Positions 34,378 to 46,441 are shown, counted from the first letter of the stretch. The stretch is 64,000 nucleotides of DNA from Cyclaneusma minus (GCA_037179335.1 JAKZHN010000004.1:930001-994000), one strand, 5' to 3'. Program-made: numbers and translations. The notes: generated from the letters alone by a model not told the origin.

Positions 34378-35515
34378 ATGGGTGAGTATCCAACTATCTT
34401 GCTTGCTCTTGGACGCAGCTAATGGGCAATAGCACAAACATACGGCTACACTACCAATAACTACACCTCGTACGGTGGAGGGGGTGGGGCAGACGGCGGC
34501 GGCTTCATGAACCAAGGTGGAGTTTTCGGTGGCTCACAAGCTGGTGGAAGTCAGGATGGCAGTGGAAGCAAGGTAGTCACGTTTGCCACTCAACTCGAGA
34601 TTGGATTACTGACGGAAGAATCAGTATGGGAAGGAAACCCTACGACCCGTAACCATAAAGCAAATCCTCGACGCCCAACAGCCCCATCCCGACGCCGAGT
34701 TCAAACTCGACGGCCATGAAATCACTCAAGTATGTGTTTTCTTCCATCGCTTCTTTCCATCAGTATCCCAACTTCCCACCTTCCCATCTTCCCATCCCAA
34801 TCCTCTTCCCATCGCTCCTTTCCTTCTACCCTCCACTTATATCCAACCCACTACTCAATACTAACCCAGCATCTCCCAGATAACCTTCGTCGGCCAAATC
34901 CGCAACGTCTCCGTCCAAGTAACCCACACAACCTACAAAATCGACGATGGCACCTCCCTCCTCGAAGTAAAGCAATGGCCCGACGGCAGCGAGCAAGACC
35001 CCGAAACCCCCCGCACCGCCAAATTCGAGCAAGACACCTGGGTCCGCGTCATGGGCCGCCTCAAGTCCTTCAACAACAAGCGCCACGTCGGTGCTCACAT
35101 GGTACGCGCCATCACCGACAACAACGAAATCTTCTACCATTTGCTCGAAGCTACTTATGTGCATTTGTTTTTGTCGCGCGGACCTTTGGCGGGTGCTGCT
35201 GGTGCAGGAGCAAATGGGATGGGCGGGGTGAATGGAGTGAAGGCGGAGGATGGCGGAGGAGGGTTGTTTGTGGAGCACGGAGCGGGGACTGGGCCGGGGG
35301 GACAGGGGTTGCCGGCTATGAGTCCGATGGCGAGGAGGGTGTTTAATCAGCTGCAGAGCACGTCGCAGAGTAACGAGGGGCTGCATGTGCAGACTTTGGC
35401 ATCGCAGTTGAATGTGCCCAGCAATGAGGTGTTCAAGGCTGGCGACGAGCTGCTGAGCTTGGGCATCATCTACACTACCGTGGATGATGAGACGTGGGCT
35501 GTGCTGGAGTACTAG
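34378..35515 (+). CDS. RFA2: Replication protein A 32-kDa subunit
   Basis: Four exons, 34378-34381, 34433-34572, 34625-34729 and 34880-35515, are all in phase and give 294 residues. Exon 1 is only four nucleotides (ATGG). The N-terminus is a Gly/Ser-rich phosphorylation-type region (YGGGGGADGGGFMNQGG). The OB fold follows: RPVTIKQILDAQQPHPDAEF, ITFVGQIRNVSVQVTHTTYK, DTWVRVMGRLKSFNNKRHV, RAITDNNEIFYHLLEATYVH. A Gly-rich linker leads to a C-terminal winged helix (LHVQTLASQLNVPSNEVFKA, then GIIYTTVDDETWAVLEY). It is part of the heterotrimeric ssDNA-binding complex in replication, repair and recombination, in the nucleus. The coding strand turns from C-rich to G-rich near 35170. Confidence 0.95.
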
Positions 35516-36927
35516 GGTGGTGAAGCTAGGGTTGGGGATAGTTAGGTTTGCAGAGGGGAACGCGTCTGGCTTCATCTCGCTTTTGTGAGTAGAGGCAAGT
35601 TCGGAGATTTCGGGTGGATGGCGGCTTTGCTTTGTTGGCTGTCATCACATTCACAGAGGTCTCGAAAGCCGAGACCTAGTCTCGAGACGACGGTCAGAGC
35701 ATTAGGTTGATTCGGCGTTTCTTGGTTGGTCTTGAGGAATTGATCTCGCAAAACATCCAAATATGTGGTACGGATGGCTGTGGCTAAAAGAACTGAAAGC
35801 CTACCTTATTAAAACACATGATACCAGTCTCGTGCAGACGTGTAGTCTCTGGAATTACAGTGCCATGAGAAAAGGCTGGATAGCGGTAAGAGATGTCTCG
35901 GTATCCACTATCCATGCTCAATTTCAGATGGCTTGGATTATTCCAAATGATTGTAAATATTCCAAGGGATTGGCTGGGCTCGAGATAATACCTAATACTG
36001 GTGAATTAGCCATATCCAGTCTTTTTTTTTTCTCTCTCTCTTTCATCCGAGTCTCCCTGAACGGGTGATCAAACCTGAATCTTCAAGATCGAGTTTCGCC
36101 TTGAAATTTTGAATTTTGAATTGGTCGACCTCTGGGGCTCTCTAATCTCTACCAAGGTGTCGCCGAGGCGGCCGAAGTCGAGAAAGTCGGACGTCGACCG
36201 GGCCATTGGGCCACTGCCAGATCATCCCTAGGTTACTGGTTAGTGTCCTTATGATCTTTATCAGGATTCAGAAAATCGATTCAATAGTGAAGAATAAGAT
36301 GGCTGGTGAGTAGGTCGTGAGTAGTAACCCACTCATTCTTTTTTATCTTGGCCAAAAGTCTGTAAAAGAAATGAATCTTGTGGATAAAGGCTTGAAGTTT
36401 GGAAATGTAGACCCAAAATTCAGATAGTGGAATATCTCAGTCTCCAAGCGGTTTTCAAGTCTAAAGACAATGCATCTAGTAGTAGCCCACCTAATGCAAA
36501 ATGACTCTCGTCAAGCGTCAAGTTCAACTTGTATATAATTAGAAAAGAATGTAATCCGTTAGTCCCTAAAGACATACGAAGAGAGGAGATTTCTAGGAAG
36601 TCTAACCCGACCATCCCGTGCTGTCATAAACCCACCAACAGCCGTAATCCATCTACACATCAACAGCAACGCAGCAACGCAGCAACGCAGCACAAACTCA
36701 AGCCCCATTCCCAAAACAAAACCATCATCCAAACCCAAGAAAACGAGTGTCACACACCCAGAAATCAGCAAGCAATTCTCAAAATCTAGTCCCAGCCCCT
36801 TCGACACAATTTCTTCATCCATCATCATCCACAATCCCCCCTCTCCAGGGAAAAGAAAAAAAACACAATTTGGTCCACCTCTCCCTCCCCTTCCTCATCC
36901 ACCCACCCCAACCATCTCCACCCAACC
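35516..36927. other. Intergenic region with 19-bp array C and simple repeats
   Basis: Convergent 3' flanks of RPA32 and a GNAT. It contains array C (35926-36020), a poly-T/(TC)n stretch at about 36021-36045, and three copies of an 8-bp GCAGCAAC repeat at about 36667-36690. No gene supported. Confidence 0.5.
35926..36020. repeat. 19-bp-period degenerate array C
   Basis: Five successive 19-bp units. The best are AGATGGCTTGGATTATTCC and AAATGATTGTAAATATTCC, and the last three are weak. Same pattern as the other arrays. Confidence 0.65.
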
Positions 36928-38053
36928 CTAAACCTTCATAACCCCACCCATGAGCCTGCTCGCCCCAGTAATGACATCACCTCTCGGCTCACGCACCATA
37001 ATCCCCAATTTCACCGGCGCCTCGCCACGCTCCAAAGCGATCTCCTTGATGAACTCGAAGCCGAATTTCGCATAGTAGCGAATATTCTTCGCCGCGCTAG
37101 ATTCGAGATACGTGGCGCGCTTTTCGGTGTCTGCCTGTTTGACAGAGCGAGAGATTAGTCAAACGATGAGTTTTAAGAGGTGCAGAAAAGGGGGATCGAG
37201 GTCGAGGGGTGAAAACCGAAAAGTTCAAAAGAAAGTTCCAATTGAGCTTGGCGCCGACTAGGGGCTGTGTTGTATACAAGCACAGCGCTTGCGTGCAAAC
37301 CGATTCCTACTCCCACGTGCATTTTTTTTTGGATAGGATAGGAGGCTTACCTGGACAGTCATGTGCTCAATGAGCTTCCCAGCATAGCCCTTCCCTTGGC
37401 TTCCAGGCTTGGTGCCGATGTAGACGAGGTAGTAGGAGTCATCATCGCGCTTCCCCATCGTCTCAGCTTTGGTGTCGTGCAGCAGGGGTAGGAACTCGGT
37501 GTTGAAGCGTGTCCAGCCTTCGCGGGATAGCTTGTACCAGAGACGCCACATGCCAGAGCGGATGATAGTCCACAGATCGTCCATGTTTGTGCCGGGAGGC
37601 ATCCTGTTGATTCCACACAGTAAATTAGTTATTGCTTTTTGCTTTTTGCTTGTTGCTTGTTGGTTTTGGAGTGCATGGGATGACTTGAAGATAGACTTGA
37701 GTGTACTTGGAGTGGATAGGGGCTTAGCAGAAAAGAAGCAGAGCAACTTACCACAAAGCCACGGCGTCGTAGTTGGGACCAATGGTCGTCACGATGCCTT
37801 TGTAGCAATGAGCAGCAACGACATATTTCAAAATGTCGAAATGCAGCTTCCACTTGACCTCCTCATCATACTTCGCCATATCCGGCGTGTCGATGAAGTA
37901 TCTCGCCACATCATCCTTCGCAAAAGCCTCTGCAAGACACTGCGTAGCACCCAAGTACTCATCAATGCCAATGACCCGAACCTCATCCGTCACATCCTGC
38001 ACCGGCGTTTTCTTCTCCGTAGTAATCGTACTCGTTGTTTTAGAATACTCCAT
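36928..38053 (-). CDS. GNAT family N-acetyltransferase
   Basis: Three exons, 37752-38053, 37351-37603 and 36928-37134, are in phase and give 253 residues from MEYSKTTSTITTEKK. An in-frame ATG at 38095 would add 14 residues and cannot be excluded. The protein has the layout of a common fungal acetyltransferase group: YLGATQCLAEAFAKDDVARY, then PNYDAVALWMPPGTNMDDLW and YYLVYIGTKPGSQGKGYAGK, where Q-G-K-G-Y-A-G (about 170-176) binds acetyl-CoA. The C-terminal exon has ESSAAKNIRYYAKFGFEFIK, the typical motif B region. Substrate unknown. Confidence 0.86.
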
Positions 38054-40418
38054 GCTGGGCCGTCGTTTCTGGTGTAACACGGATTTATCAGTCACTGGTG
38101 CGCATGCGTGGGACTGGGACAGTGTGGGTTCTCACAGGGATTGCAATTTAGATTTAAACTTGAATTTAAATTTGAATTCCGAGGTTCAGCGGGGCGGACT
38201 ATGTCACCCGTATGGGTTTTAGACAACTGGGTTCTCGATACGGTACAGTATCGAGAGGGGAATCGCAAGCAATGAAGGCTTTGGCGTATATCAACCGACA
38301 TCAATGTTGAGAGCTTCGAAAACGACTTGTGTGGTTGAAGGGGGGGTCGAATGCAAGTGCTGCCTTTTGTAAGAGGCTGGCTACGAGTGCTTGGAAGCGT
38401 GTTTGGTGGGTTGCTTTAGATGTTGTTTGTTTGTTTCTTAGCAGCTGATGAGGCCCAGGGAATACAAGGGTCGCTTGGTACGGTTTGTATGGTATGTAGG
38501 AAGACGAGGCAGAAAGCTGGAAGACGGATTGGGGTGTTTGTCTCCTTGATGAGGCTCGGCTGAAGATGACTGTATTCCGGGATTGCTGACAGCTGGAGGA
38601 GTGGTCGGCAATAGGATGAAGTCTCGACAGATAAGCTGTGCAACTTCTAGAAGGAGTATTGATAGCAAACGTATATCGGGGAGAGGATGAAACGAGGTTT
38701 ATGTAGAGGGGGAGGCTTGGTATTAGACAGACAGTTCTGTATGCGATCTGCAAGATAGCACGGGCGGCGGAATAATAATAGACTGGGAAGGCCGGGGGAG
38801 GAGCGAGCCAACAGAGTGGATGCAGTCGTGTGTCCCACACAACTTTGGAATCCCTATGTACACGACGCATCCTTGCTTTGGCCAATGAGTTTCTTTGAAA
38901 TTCGACAAAAGTCTCCGCTGATAGCAGTAGAGCAAGTAAGCTTTAGAGTTGGTGGACCTAGCGGCGGATAGTATGTCACTAAGCCAGCTCACTCCACCCG
39001 AGGGACTGATGAGACGTCGCCCAAGACATATTCAAGCATTTCGTCTTCTTGTGTCTTTTCTTCTTTTCGGCTTTGTGTCGTCTTGTAACCCACTCTTCGC
39101 CTTGGAAGAGATCACCAGCTGACCTTCACCGTGCCGCAGCGGAGCATGCGCAACTTATGTCATACAGCACGAAACGAGTGTTGGTGATACCCAAGCTATT
39201 GGTCCTCCACGAAACATGAATGCAGAAATGCTGTACGATAATAATAGTAGATATGGGATGCTATCTTGCTTACCTGCACACCACACGCGTTTCAGTCTTC
39301 CTAGTCCCGGGAAACTTGCAGTCAAAGGGTGGCCACCGGCCGGCATGGAGTGTTGCGATGAATCTGACAACCTAACTCTGTTTCACCCCTAACGGGGGCG
39401 TAGAAGGAACTTGGAAGGAGATCAAGGACGTAGCAGAATGGAGGAATCGATTAGAGTACAGCATGGTAATGCGCCTTACAAATTCGGACGGCCGCGGGGG
39501 CAAAGTGCATCAAGTGTCAGGGTCTTCGGCCTGTTCCCGCACAGAGCATGCGAATGCTTCGTCTTCGCCGATACTCGCAGACCGTTACGATTGAAGTTTC
39601 CAGAATTTTCGGGATTCGGGGGTTTGACGCACATCGATGCACCAGTTGACGATCTTATTCGTGGTGGTGTCCTGCGGAGCCCGGTGAGGTGTCTGGATCC
39701 CGTGCTCCCCAGAACGTGGGGCAAGCCCGTTCGCCTAGGCCTGCCTATCGGAGTTAGCAGTCTCCAACTCCACGATATCCATTGCTTGGCTAGGCCGACG
39801 CTTGCGTTCCGTCTATCTCTCAACGTCGATGGCAACAAGACCTCGATAATAATATGAAAAACAAGCATGTCTGTCATTCACCACCAGTTGTCGGACCGGG
39901 CAAGGTCGTCCCCGCGCACGAACAAGATCAGCTCAGGACGGCTCGGGGACCAACCTCGAGCCAATCCAATAATCCTCCGACGGCAGCTTGCATCATGCTC
40001 CTCGAGAGTTCGTGCATACGGAGCAATAGCCAGCCCCCGACTGGACGTCCTCCTAGCAAAGCACCATTCTTGCAGCAACACTGCGCATCTCGAGTAGGAT
40101 CGTCCGGGTTTGTCGGCGTGGGGTCTCGTGGAGATAGGAATGAACGAAAGACGCGGGAATAGCTAGAGCGGCGATTTCGATTGTCCGTCTGTTCGACTTA
40201 TAAAGCGAGATGGCACCAACAAACACAATCCCGATGCCTGTCAAAAAGGTAATATCAGTGCTAAACTGGGTATAATTTCTAATCATCAGTAACAAGGACC
40301 ATCGTCAATGCTCACGAGACTCCTAAGTTCCAAGTATCCGCCGCGCTCCCTTGGGTTTTGCGGCATGCCGACTGCATGTTCACTGGCTCTGATCTTTCCG
40401 CTCACTCCTTTTGTCCTT
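38054..40418. other. 2.4-kb region without a recognised gene
   Basis: No supported gene. Several overlapping open frames (39411-39857 plus, 39476-39877 minus, 38301-38885 minus) have no recognisable domain. At 40053-40248 on the minus strand there is a hydrophobic open segment (GIGIVFVGAISLYKSNRRTI and following) preceded by a good 3' splice-site-like TTTTTGACAG. It could be a gene remnant or the last exon of a gene whose 5' part would run into the isomerase gene. AT-rich inverted ATTTAAAT motifs are clustered at 38145-38178. Confidence 0.4.
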
Positions 40419-41305
40419 TCACATCCTTCGAATCTCTTGCTCGTTTTCGTATTTCTCGAGTCCGGAGTCCAAGTGCTTCCACCACTCGAATAGCATTGTG
40501 TTGCAGATGAGTTTGAACCACGGCGTGAACTTCAGTTTTGGGTCCTCAAACATGGCTTTCAGTTCGTCGGCGTCGACATAACAAGTGTCTCGAACCTCGT
40601 TCAGATTTGGCTCTAGGTCGACTTCGGCCTGGATGAAGAGGATGTAGTCGACTGCATACGTTAGCCCAAATTCAACCCAAAAGCCCCAGCGGGCGTGGGG
40701 GTGGCCAATCCATACTCTCGTGCTCTCCCCACTTTCCGTCGCTGGGTGCCTTGTAGTGTATCCTCGTCAAAAAGTGGAAGTCCTCGATCGGCACCTGTTC
40801 CGGCTTGATGCCAAGCTCGTGATCAAGTTTGCGCTGTGCAGCTCTCTTGACACCTTGCACGGCTTCGGCCAGCTCAGCGCCACCCTCGCCCGGGATGCCG
40901 AGAGGATGGGAGCAGCAGGTATTGGTCCACATGTCGGGGAAGGTGATCTTCTCGGTGGCTCGCTGCTGCAGTAGCAACTTCTTGGTTTTCGGGTTGAACA
41001 GAAAGACGGAAAAGGCGCGGTGCAAGAGGCCACGGTCGATGTTGGTCATCAAGTGACCTGTAATGGTCAGCCAAGGGTCCATTTGCAGAGAGCTTTCGGC
41101 CACACTGACAGATCTTCTTGCTAAAGTTGCCAATTGGCTTGTCATTCTCGTCGAGGACAATACAGACCTCGTCCATCAGCCTGATCTGCTCGGCATCGTG
41201 GCCATCGAGCTCAGCGGTCGAGCTGGTGTCGATGTCGGGGAACAAGCGCAGGATGTTTTGGGCGGTGATGGGCTCTGCCTGGGTGACAGTGACGGTGGTC
41301 GACAT
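40419..41305 (-). CDS. IDI1: Isopentenyl-diphosphate delta-isomerase
   Basis: Three exons, 41110-41305, 40716-41057 and 40419-40651, sum to 256 residues with correct phases. The protein is a type I (Nudix-fold) isomerase: HLMTNIDRGLLHRAFSVFLF, LLLQQRATEKITFPDMWTNT, catalytic Cys at about 113 in NTCCSHPL, a Nudix-like helix RAAQRKLDHELGI, and WGEHEIDYILFIQAEVDLEP with the catalytic-site Glu. It interconverts IPP and DMAPP in the mevalonate pathway for sterols, carotenoids and prenylation. The location cannot be read; no obvious targeting signal is seen. Divergent from Syo1. Confidence 0.95.
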
Positions 41306-41714
41306 ATCGGCGCAAGTGAGGGGGGGTCCGGCTGATATAGGAGGGCTGTAGCGTAGACTAGGTGGCGGGTTGCGTTGCAAAAAATGCCTCAGCCTGCTTC
41401 TTTCGGCTGGTACCTTTTGTGTTTCGCCGTCCCTTTTATCCTTTGAAGGTCGGAGTCCGGGGATCCAGGTCCGACCCTGCGGCGGGGTTTAGGGGCCCAA
41501 GCTCCGGCGGCTTATCTCTTATCGGCCTCGAAAAAATTCCATGTCGCACAAACAAATCTTTCCGCAGCCTCGCCGTCGCAACGACCGACGAAGCTCGAAT
41601 TTGTCTGCGGTTCCTCCTTCAATCCCGCACCCATCCCCGGATTGTTCCCGTACCCACCACTTGCCCATCCGGCGCCCATTCTGCACCTGTCTCACAATCA
41701 AACTACGAGCGACC
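41306..41714. promoter_or_regulatory. Divergent promoter region, IDI1 / Syo1-like
   Basis: 409 bp between start codons. An open frame in phase with Syo1 extends upstream to 41541, but it is leader sequence, because MGKANRRDRKKIRK is the expected N-terminus. Confidence 0.55.
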
Positions 41715-43730
41715 ATGGGGAAGGCAAACCGCAGAGACCGAAAGAAGATTCGCAAGGATCCAATTGCGAAGCCCGTCAAGCCTCCATCCGACCCCGAACT
41801 CGCTGCCATCCGGGAAGCGAAGATACTCCCTCTGATTGAAGCTCTGAAGAGCTCGGAGTTGCAAAAGCAAACAGATGCTACCCGTTCCATCATCGATCTC
41901 ATCCCGGACACAAAGTGTCGAAAGCTGCTCTTGCGCGAGCAGTTGGTCGCAATCATTCTGGACCAGATCATCCCAGATCCCAGAATTGACTCAAAGTGTT
42001 TCGGATGGACAATACTCCAGAACCTGGCTCAGAGAGAAGAGTCGGACTTCTGTATCCACCTCTACCGCCAAGACATCCTTGTCGCCATTGATCTTGCTTT
42101 GTCTCAGGTACGTGGCCTATCCATTGTGCGCCACTTTGTTTTCTTGCAACTAACGGAGTGCTAGGTTTCGGAAGCTTTTACAGACGTTAAGGGAAACAAT
42201 CTGGCGACTTTGACTCCAGCAGATGTACAGAACGTATGGAATCTGACTAGCTCGATCTTGAACTTGCTAGCTTCCCTTGTTGATGCACAGGTTGAAATCC
42301 TTGACGCTGTGACCGCCAACTCCAGAATTACCGACTTTTTGTTCGGTGTGATCCACGAAGCCACTGCACTCCATTGTCCCGATCATGTCCTGGATGAGGT
42401 TGCGATCTGCCTCCTTGCCATGACCGAGGATGATTCGGAATTAGCCACGAAGATTGCCACAAACAAGGTCTGGTTTCACGACCTGCAAGACCTTCGGCAC
42501 CCTGGTCTGAGGGGTGCTGCGGTCTGCGGCATTTTGCACAATATGTCCGCTAGCCTTGAGGGCACGAAGAATCCGCTACTTGACGCATCTATTGACGCCA
42601 GTCTAGTGGGCCGCACATCCAAAATCATCACATGGCTGGTCTCACAGAAGCCAGGAGACACCGGAGTAGCGAAGATGGCATTGCGGGTGATAGCGACTAT
42701 TGCATCAGATCTCGAAGCTGCATTGGAACGAGGAGTTGATGATGAGGAAGAGTTTGCAGGCTTTGATGACGAGAACGAAACCATGCAGGATGGAGTTGAG
42801 GAGGGAGACGCCATGGACGAGGGAGACGAGGATGACGAAGACGAGCGAGATGAGGCCGAAATCGATGATGAGATGACGGCTGAGGAAATTGAGAAGGATA
42901 TGGCCTTGGTTACTGGGGATGCAGATGTTGACGACGAAGACTCCACCACGGCTGCGATCCTGAAAGCTTTGGCGAAAGCAGCTGGGCCAGATTGCATCTC
43001 CGCTCTGATCGTTAGGGAGGTCCCGGAGGTTCGCATGGCAGCCCTGTCTGCATTGAGCAACATTGCATGGCTCATGTCATCTGTCGACTTCTCCTCAAAC
43101 AACCTTGGCGATGTTGAAGGCACTTGGGCCGTGCAGGCTCAAACAATCTGGTCCTCGATTGTCGCCCCAGTCCTTGCCTCAAACACTGCGGATCTGGAGC
43201 TAGCTTCCTCTATCACCAGTATCGCCTGGGCCATCGCAAGAAGCTCAAAAGGCAATCTTCAGCTACAAGGAGATGAGCACCACAAGTTTATGGCGCTTTA
43301 CCAGGCATCGAGGACTATGGAAGAAGCCAAAGACTCCGAGGACCCGTTCCAGAACTTGGGTGTGAAGTGCGTGGGTGTTCTGGGAGGCCTTGCAATGAAT
43401 CCCGCACCTGTGGAGATCAATCGCGAGATTGGTATTTTCCTAATGACTATCCTGACCGCCATTCCCGAAACTCCCACCGCCGACGCAATCGAAGCCCTGA
43501 ACCAGATTTTTGATCTGTATGGTGACGGTTCATTTGCCTGCGAAGAGGTCTACCAGACGCACGGCTTCCACAAGCATCTTGAGGAGATCGGACCTAAGTT
43601 CAAGAAGGTCACGAAGGCCATTGACAAGAGAAAGTTTCCTGAGCTTCGGATCCGGGCTGATGAGACTGTTCTGAACTTCCAACGTTTCTTGAAATACAAG
43701 AAAGACGAGAGTGCGGCACAGAAGAAGTAG
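41715..43730 (+). CDS. SYO1: Syo1-like symportin (ARM/HEAT repeat ribosomal chaperone)
   Basis: Two exons, 41715-42107 and 42165-43730, encode 652 residues. The N-terminus MGKANRRDRKKIRKDPIAKP is a basic segment that fits a nuclear localisation / importin-binding stretch. Helical armadillo/HEAT repeats follow (QKQTDATRSIIDLIPDTKCR, ECHPDHVLDEVAICLLAM-type, VRMAALSALSNIAWLMSSVD). A long acidic loop with DEGDEDDEDERDEAEIDDEM interrupts them at about 345-390, as in Syo1. The C-terminus is FPELRIRADETVLNFQRFLK. Syo1 binds Rpl5 and Rpl11 during synthesis and carries them with 5S RNA assembly partners into the nucleus via the importin Kap104. The intron has a CTAAC branch site. Confidence 0.88.
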
Positions 43731-44502
43731 GAGATGTGGATCGATGGATAAAAAGGAGGACTGGATTTGCTTTACAGCATAGCGACGGCGTTATCGGGTG
43801 GCATCTTGACTCACTGTCCACCGCTTTCTCCAACCATCTTGCGCAACTATCTTGCGCGGCGGCATCGTGAATACATCTGGATGGTGCTCTTATCGCATCT
43901 GGGTGGGGGTTTCTCGCATCAGGCCTCCATGGATATTGACCCTCATGGAGTGGGACGGCAAATGGGGAGCGACTTATCGACAGCGCAAGCTGTGGACGCT
44001 CTCTAGTTTTGCTGAGGATAATAGAAGCTTTTCTGCTTTGACAAATGATTATGTGATCATGGGTGAGTGACCTGAAACGTTTCTAATGGGTCGTTCTAGA
44101 ATTTAGCGTCCTGTCAACTGTCGACCGTGGTATGTGAAGTTTCGGTACTGAATCGGGAGCGGCGAGACTAGCTGGTAATGCTGCAAGTTTGCGCACAAAA
44201 CAATTGATTTTTTGTGCTGGGGGAAGTCTGGAGTTTCTACTGGATCCCATTGTCTGGTTTCCGATGGTTGGTTATGATTTCTTTGGGTCGCGTCGGCTAG
44301 GTGTCATAATTCGGAGTTCTTTCGCTGGGCAGCGTGACTCCTCACCGGATATTTTCATAGCACACTTCCTAAGTCTGGGTTTGCACACTTTTTCCCTTTT
44401 TACCTTTTTCTCAGTCGTTGTGTGTGAAATATATATATAATCGTCAAACACCATCCCTGGCTGATTCCACTTTGCAAAACTGAGTAACTCTCAGACCTAG
44501 GT
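43731..44502. other. Intergenic region, no gene seen
   Basis: 3' flank of Syo1 and promoter of the next gene, with an ATATATATA stretch at about 44430. No coding signal. Confidence 0.5.
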
Positions 44503-45783
44503 ATGTATTACAGCCCGAGAAAGGCCTTTGAGGCTTTGGCTCACTTTTTTTTGCGCAAGCAAGAAGCCAAGATGACGGGTTCGGATTCCGACACAGTCTC
44601 GATGTCTTCAGCGGTCTCCTCTTTGTCGATTTCCTCCACCTCAAACCGCAGAGACGCGCCAACCTTGGCCAATCTCCCATTCGAGATCCTGGATCAGATC
44701 AACATGCTCGTTGAGTCCGGAGAGAACATCATCCAGCTGCTCTGGTGCCGCGACTGCAAATGCCTGCACTCTTACCGCCAAGACCCACGCCTGGGTTCCA
44801 GTATTGGAGGCCATCCTTTCTGCATCTACGGCGAAAGAACCCGTTTCAACGGGACGCGATACGTGTCACAACGCACACGTCTGCAGTCCTGCAACATCAC
44901 AACCCGCGACGGCCGTGAGCTATACCGCAAAGTAAACACAACCCGCTGTCCACCAATGCCCCTCCTCTGCTACTCGATCACCAACAAACTCATCCTCGCC
45001 TACCAAGCCCGCCTGCCCCTTTCCGTCCTCAAAGCCAACCTCCCCACCAATATACACACTACTTCGACCAGGAACACATCTACTCACCCACCTCCTAAAC
45101 GGTTTCCTAGCTCCAACCAGCAGATCGGTTCCCGCATCCCGCGCCCTGCCGACTTCTTCCCCAACACCACCGCCTTCCAATTCCGCTTCGAAAACTGGGT
45201 CTACTATGCGCACTGGGTCCGCTTTGCCACCAACCCCTACTATCGCCACAACGTCCGCTCCATCCGCCTCGTCCGACGCGCGTACCCACGCGACCGCGGT
45301 CCTCTCCCGCAGTTTGCCTTGGACCTGCCCCGCGAACTTCGCAATTTCAGCCAACTCTCACAGATATTTGTAATCTTTCAAGTAAAACTCGAAGACCTGT
45401 TTAGTCGCGTGGCGATGAAAGGGGAAATTGGGACGATGGAGTGGAAAAGGGCGGTTTTGAGGGAGTTTGGGGTTTTTAGGTATGTGGACGAGGTAAGGAA
45501 GCAGGTGAGGGAGTGGAGGGAGGAGAGGGAGGAGAGGGAGTGGTGGGAGATGCAGATGCAGAGAAAGGTGGCGGTGGGGCCGGCGTGGAAATTCGAGTAT
45601 AAAACGCCGGATGTGGTGGTGAATGTTGAGGTGAGTGGGAAGGCGCTTGGTGGGGAGGTGGTGGTGTGCGAGGATGTGCTGGGGTGGGAACTGGGTTGTC
45701 AGGACTCAGGTGCATCGAAGTGTGTACGACCTCCTGCGATCATTCCGAGTAGGGGCTTTTCAGTCTTTCACGGTAGAAGATGA
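44503..45783 (+). CDS. Hypothetical protein, F-box-like N-terminal segment
   Basis: A single open frame of 426 residues. Translation may instead start at the second Met (44572, MTGSDSDTVSMSSAVSSLSI). LANLPFEILDQINMLVESGE resembles an F-box start, and is followed by a Cys-containing segment WCRDCKCLHSYRQDPRLGSS, which may bind metal. The middle (PADFFPNTTAFQFRFENWVY) has no family I recognise. The C-terminal part is a charged helix (VREWREEREEREWWEMQMQR). Base use is C-rich to about 45390 and strongly G-rich afterwards, so the last ~130 codons look quite unlike the first part. I cannot assign a function; F-box linkage is only a suggestion. Confidence 0.6.
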   Translation: MYYSPRKAFEALAHFFLRKQEAKMTGSDSDTVSMSSAVSSLSISSTSNRRDAPTLANLPFEILDQINMLVESGENIIQLLWCRDCKCLHSYRQDPRLGSSIGGHPFCIYGERTRFNGTRYVSQRTRLQSCNITTRDGRELYRKVNTTRCPPMPLLCYSITNKLILAYQARLPLSVLKANLPTNIHTTSTRNTSTHPPPKRFPSSNQQIGSRIPRPADFFPNTTAFQFRFENWVYYAHWVRFATNPYYRHNVRSIRLVRRAYPRDRGPLPQFALDLPRELRNFSQLSQIFVIFQVKLEDLFSRVAMKGEIGTMEWKRAVLREFGVFRYVDEVRKQVREWREEREEREWWEMQMQRKVAVGPAWKFEYKTPDVVVNVEVSGKALGGEVVVCEDVLGWELGCQDSGASKCVRPPAIIPSRGFSVFHGRR

Positions 45784-45887
45784 GTTGGCAGATTAACTTG
45801 AGATAAATTTAAAGCCTAGGGCCAAAATCTACTGCCAACCGTAAGATTGAACCCCAGGATTTGGAGATAATTTCGGTTTTCCAAATC

Positions 45888-46022
45888 AAGTGATCTTCTT
45901 TGGATTGCTTCCTAACCATTGAGAATTCGCCTAACTAATTGAAATTCTCCTCATCATTTTTGGATATCCTCAATCCTGGACCATGTGGGAATTGGGTTAT
46001 TCCCAATTACTTGACATATTCC
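45888..46022. repeat. 19-bp-period degenerate array D
   Basis: Units at 45913, 45932, 45951, 45970 and 46004 (19 bp each, for example TAACTAATTGAAATTCTCC and CAATTACTTGACATATTCC), plus two units of other length. Confidence 0.65.
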
Positions 46023-46228
46023 ATTTCTCGAGTGAGTTGTGTGAGCTGTCTCGACGGGACAGGTCGTCTTCGGTGCCCGTTAGATCAGGTTATGTGAGTA
46101 TCTCCTTTTGTCTTCTCCTTTTGTCTGGTGATTTACTCGAATGGTTTCGAATCACCTGAGAGGATCGTGAAGTCTGGATACGGTCAAAGCCATCCTGCTC
46201 AAGTAGCTCAACTCTTGGATTATTTATC

Positions 46229-46359
46229 GTTATCTTGGTTATTCCAGATTACTTGGATAATTCCAAGTCATCCTAGGTATTCCGAGGGACTCGAGAGGTT
46301 CCAAAGCACTTGAGATATTCCAAGTCACTGAGAGTTTCTCTGATACTTGGAGATTACAG
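46229..46359. repeat. 19-bp-period degenerate array E
   Basis: Six full units from 46246 (for example AGATTACTTGGATAATTCC, AAGTCATCCTAGGTATTCC, AAAGCACTTGAGATATTCC) after a partial one. This is the clearest match to AAGTNACTTGGAATATTCC. The array ends about 80 bp before an orphan exon-like open frame. Confidence 0.75.
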
Positions 46360-46441
46360 GCCTGTCCAGACTTCATTTCTTCGCCCACTGCAATTTGGTT
46401 TCTTTTACGCTATCGACTGATGCTAGCCTCCTCCAAAACAG

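Larger units (their letters stand above)
45784..46441. other. Intergenic region with 19-bp arrays D and E
   Basis: Two 19-bp arrays (45888-46022 and 46229-46359) are separated by about 200 bp of unrelated sequence that includes a TCTCCTTTTGTCT repeat at 46099-46120. No gene. Confidence 0.6.

Noticed and set aside
39411..39857. Overlapping plus and minus frames of 148 and 133 codons
   Set aside because: Neither has a recognisable motif or splice context. Compared by eye with rRNA and transposase patterns, with no match.
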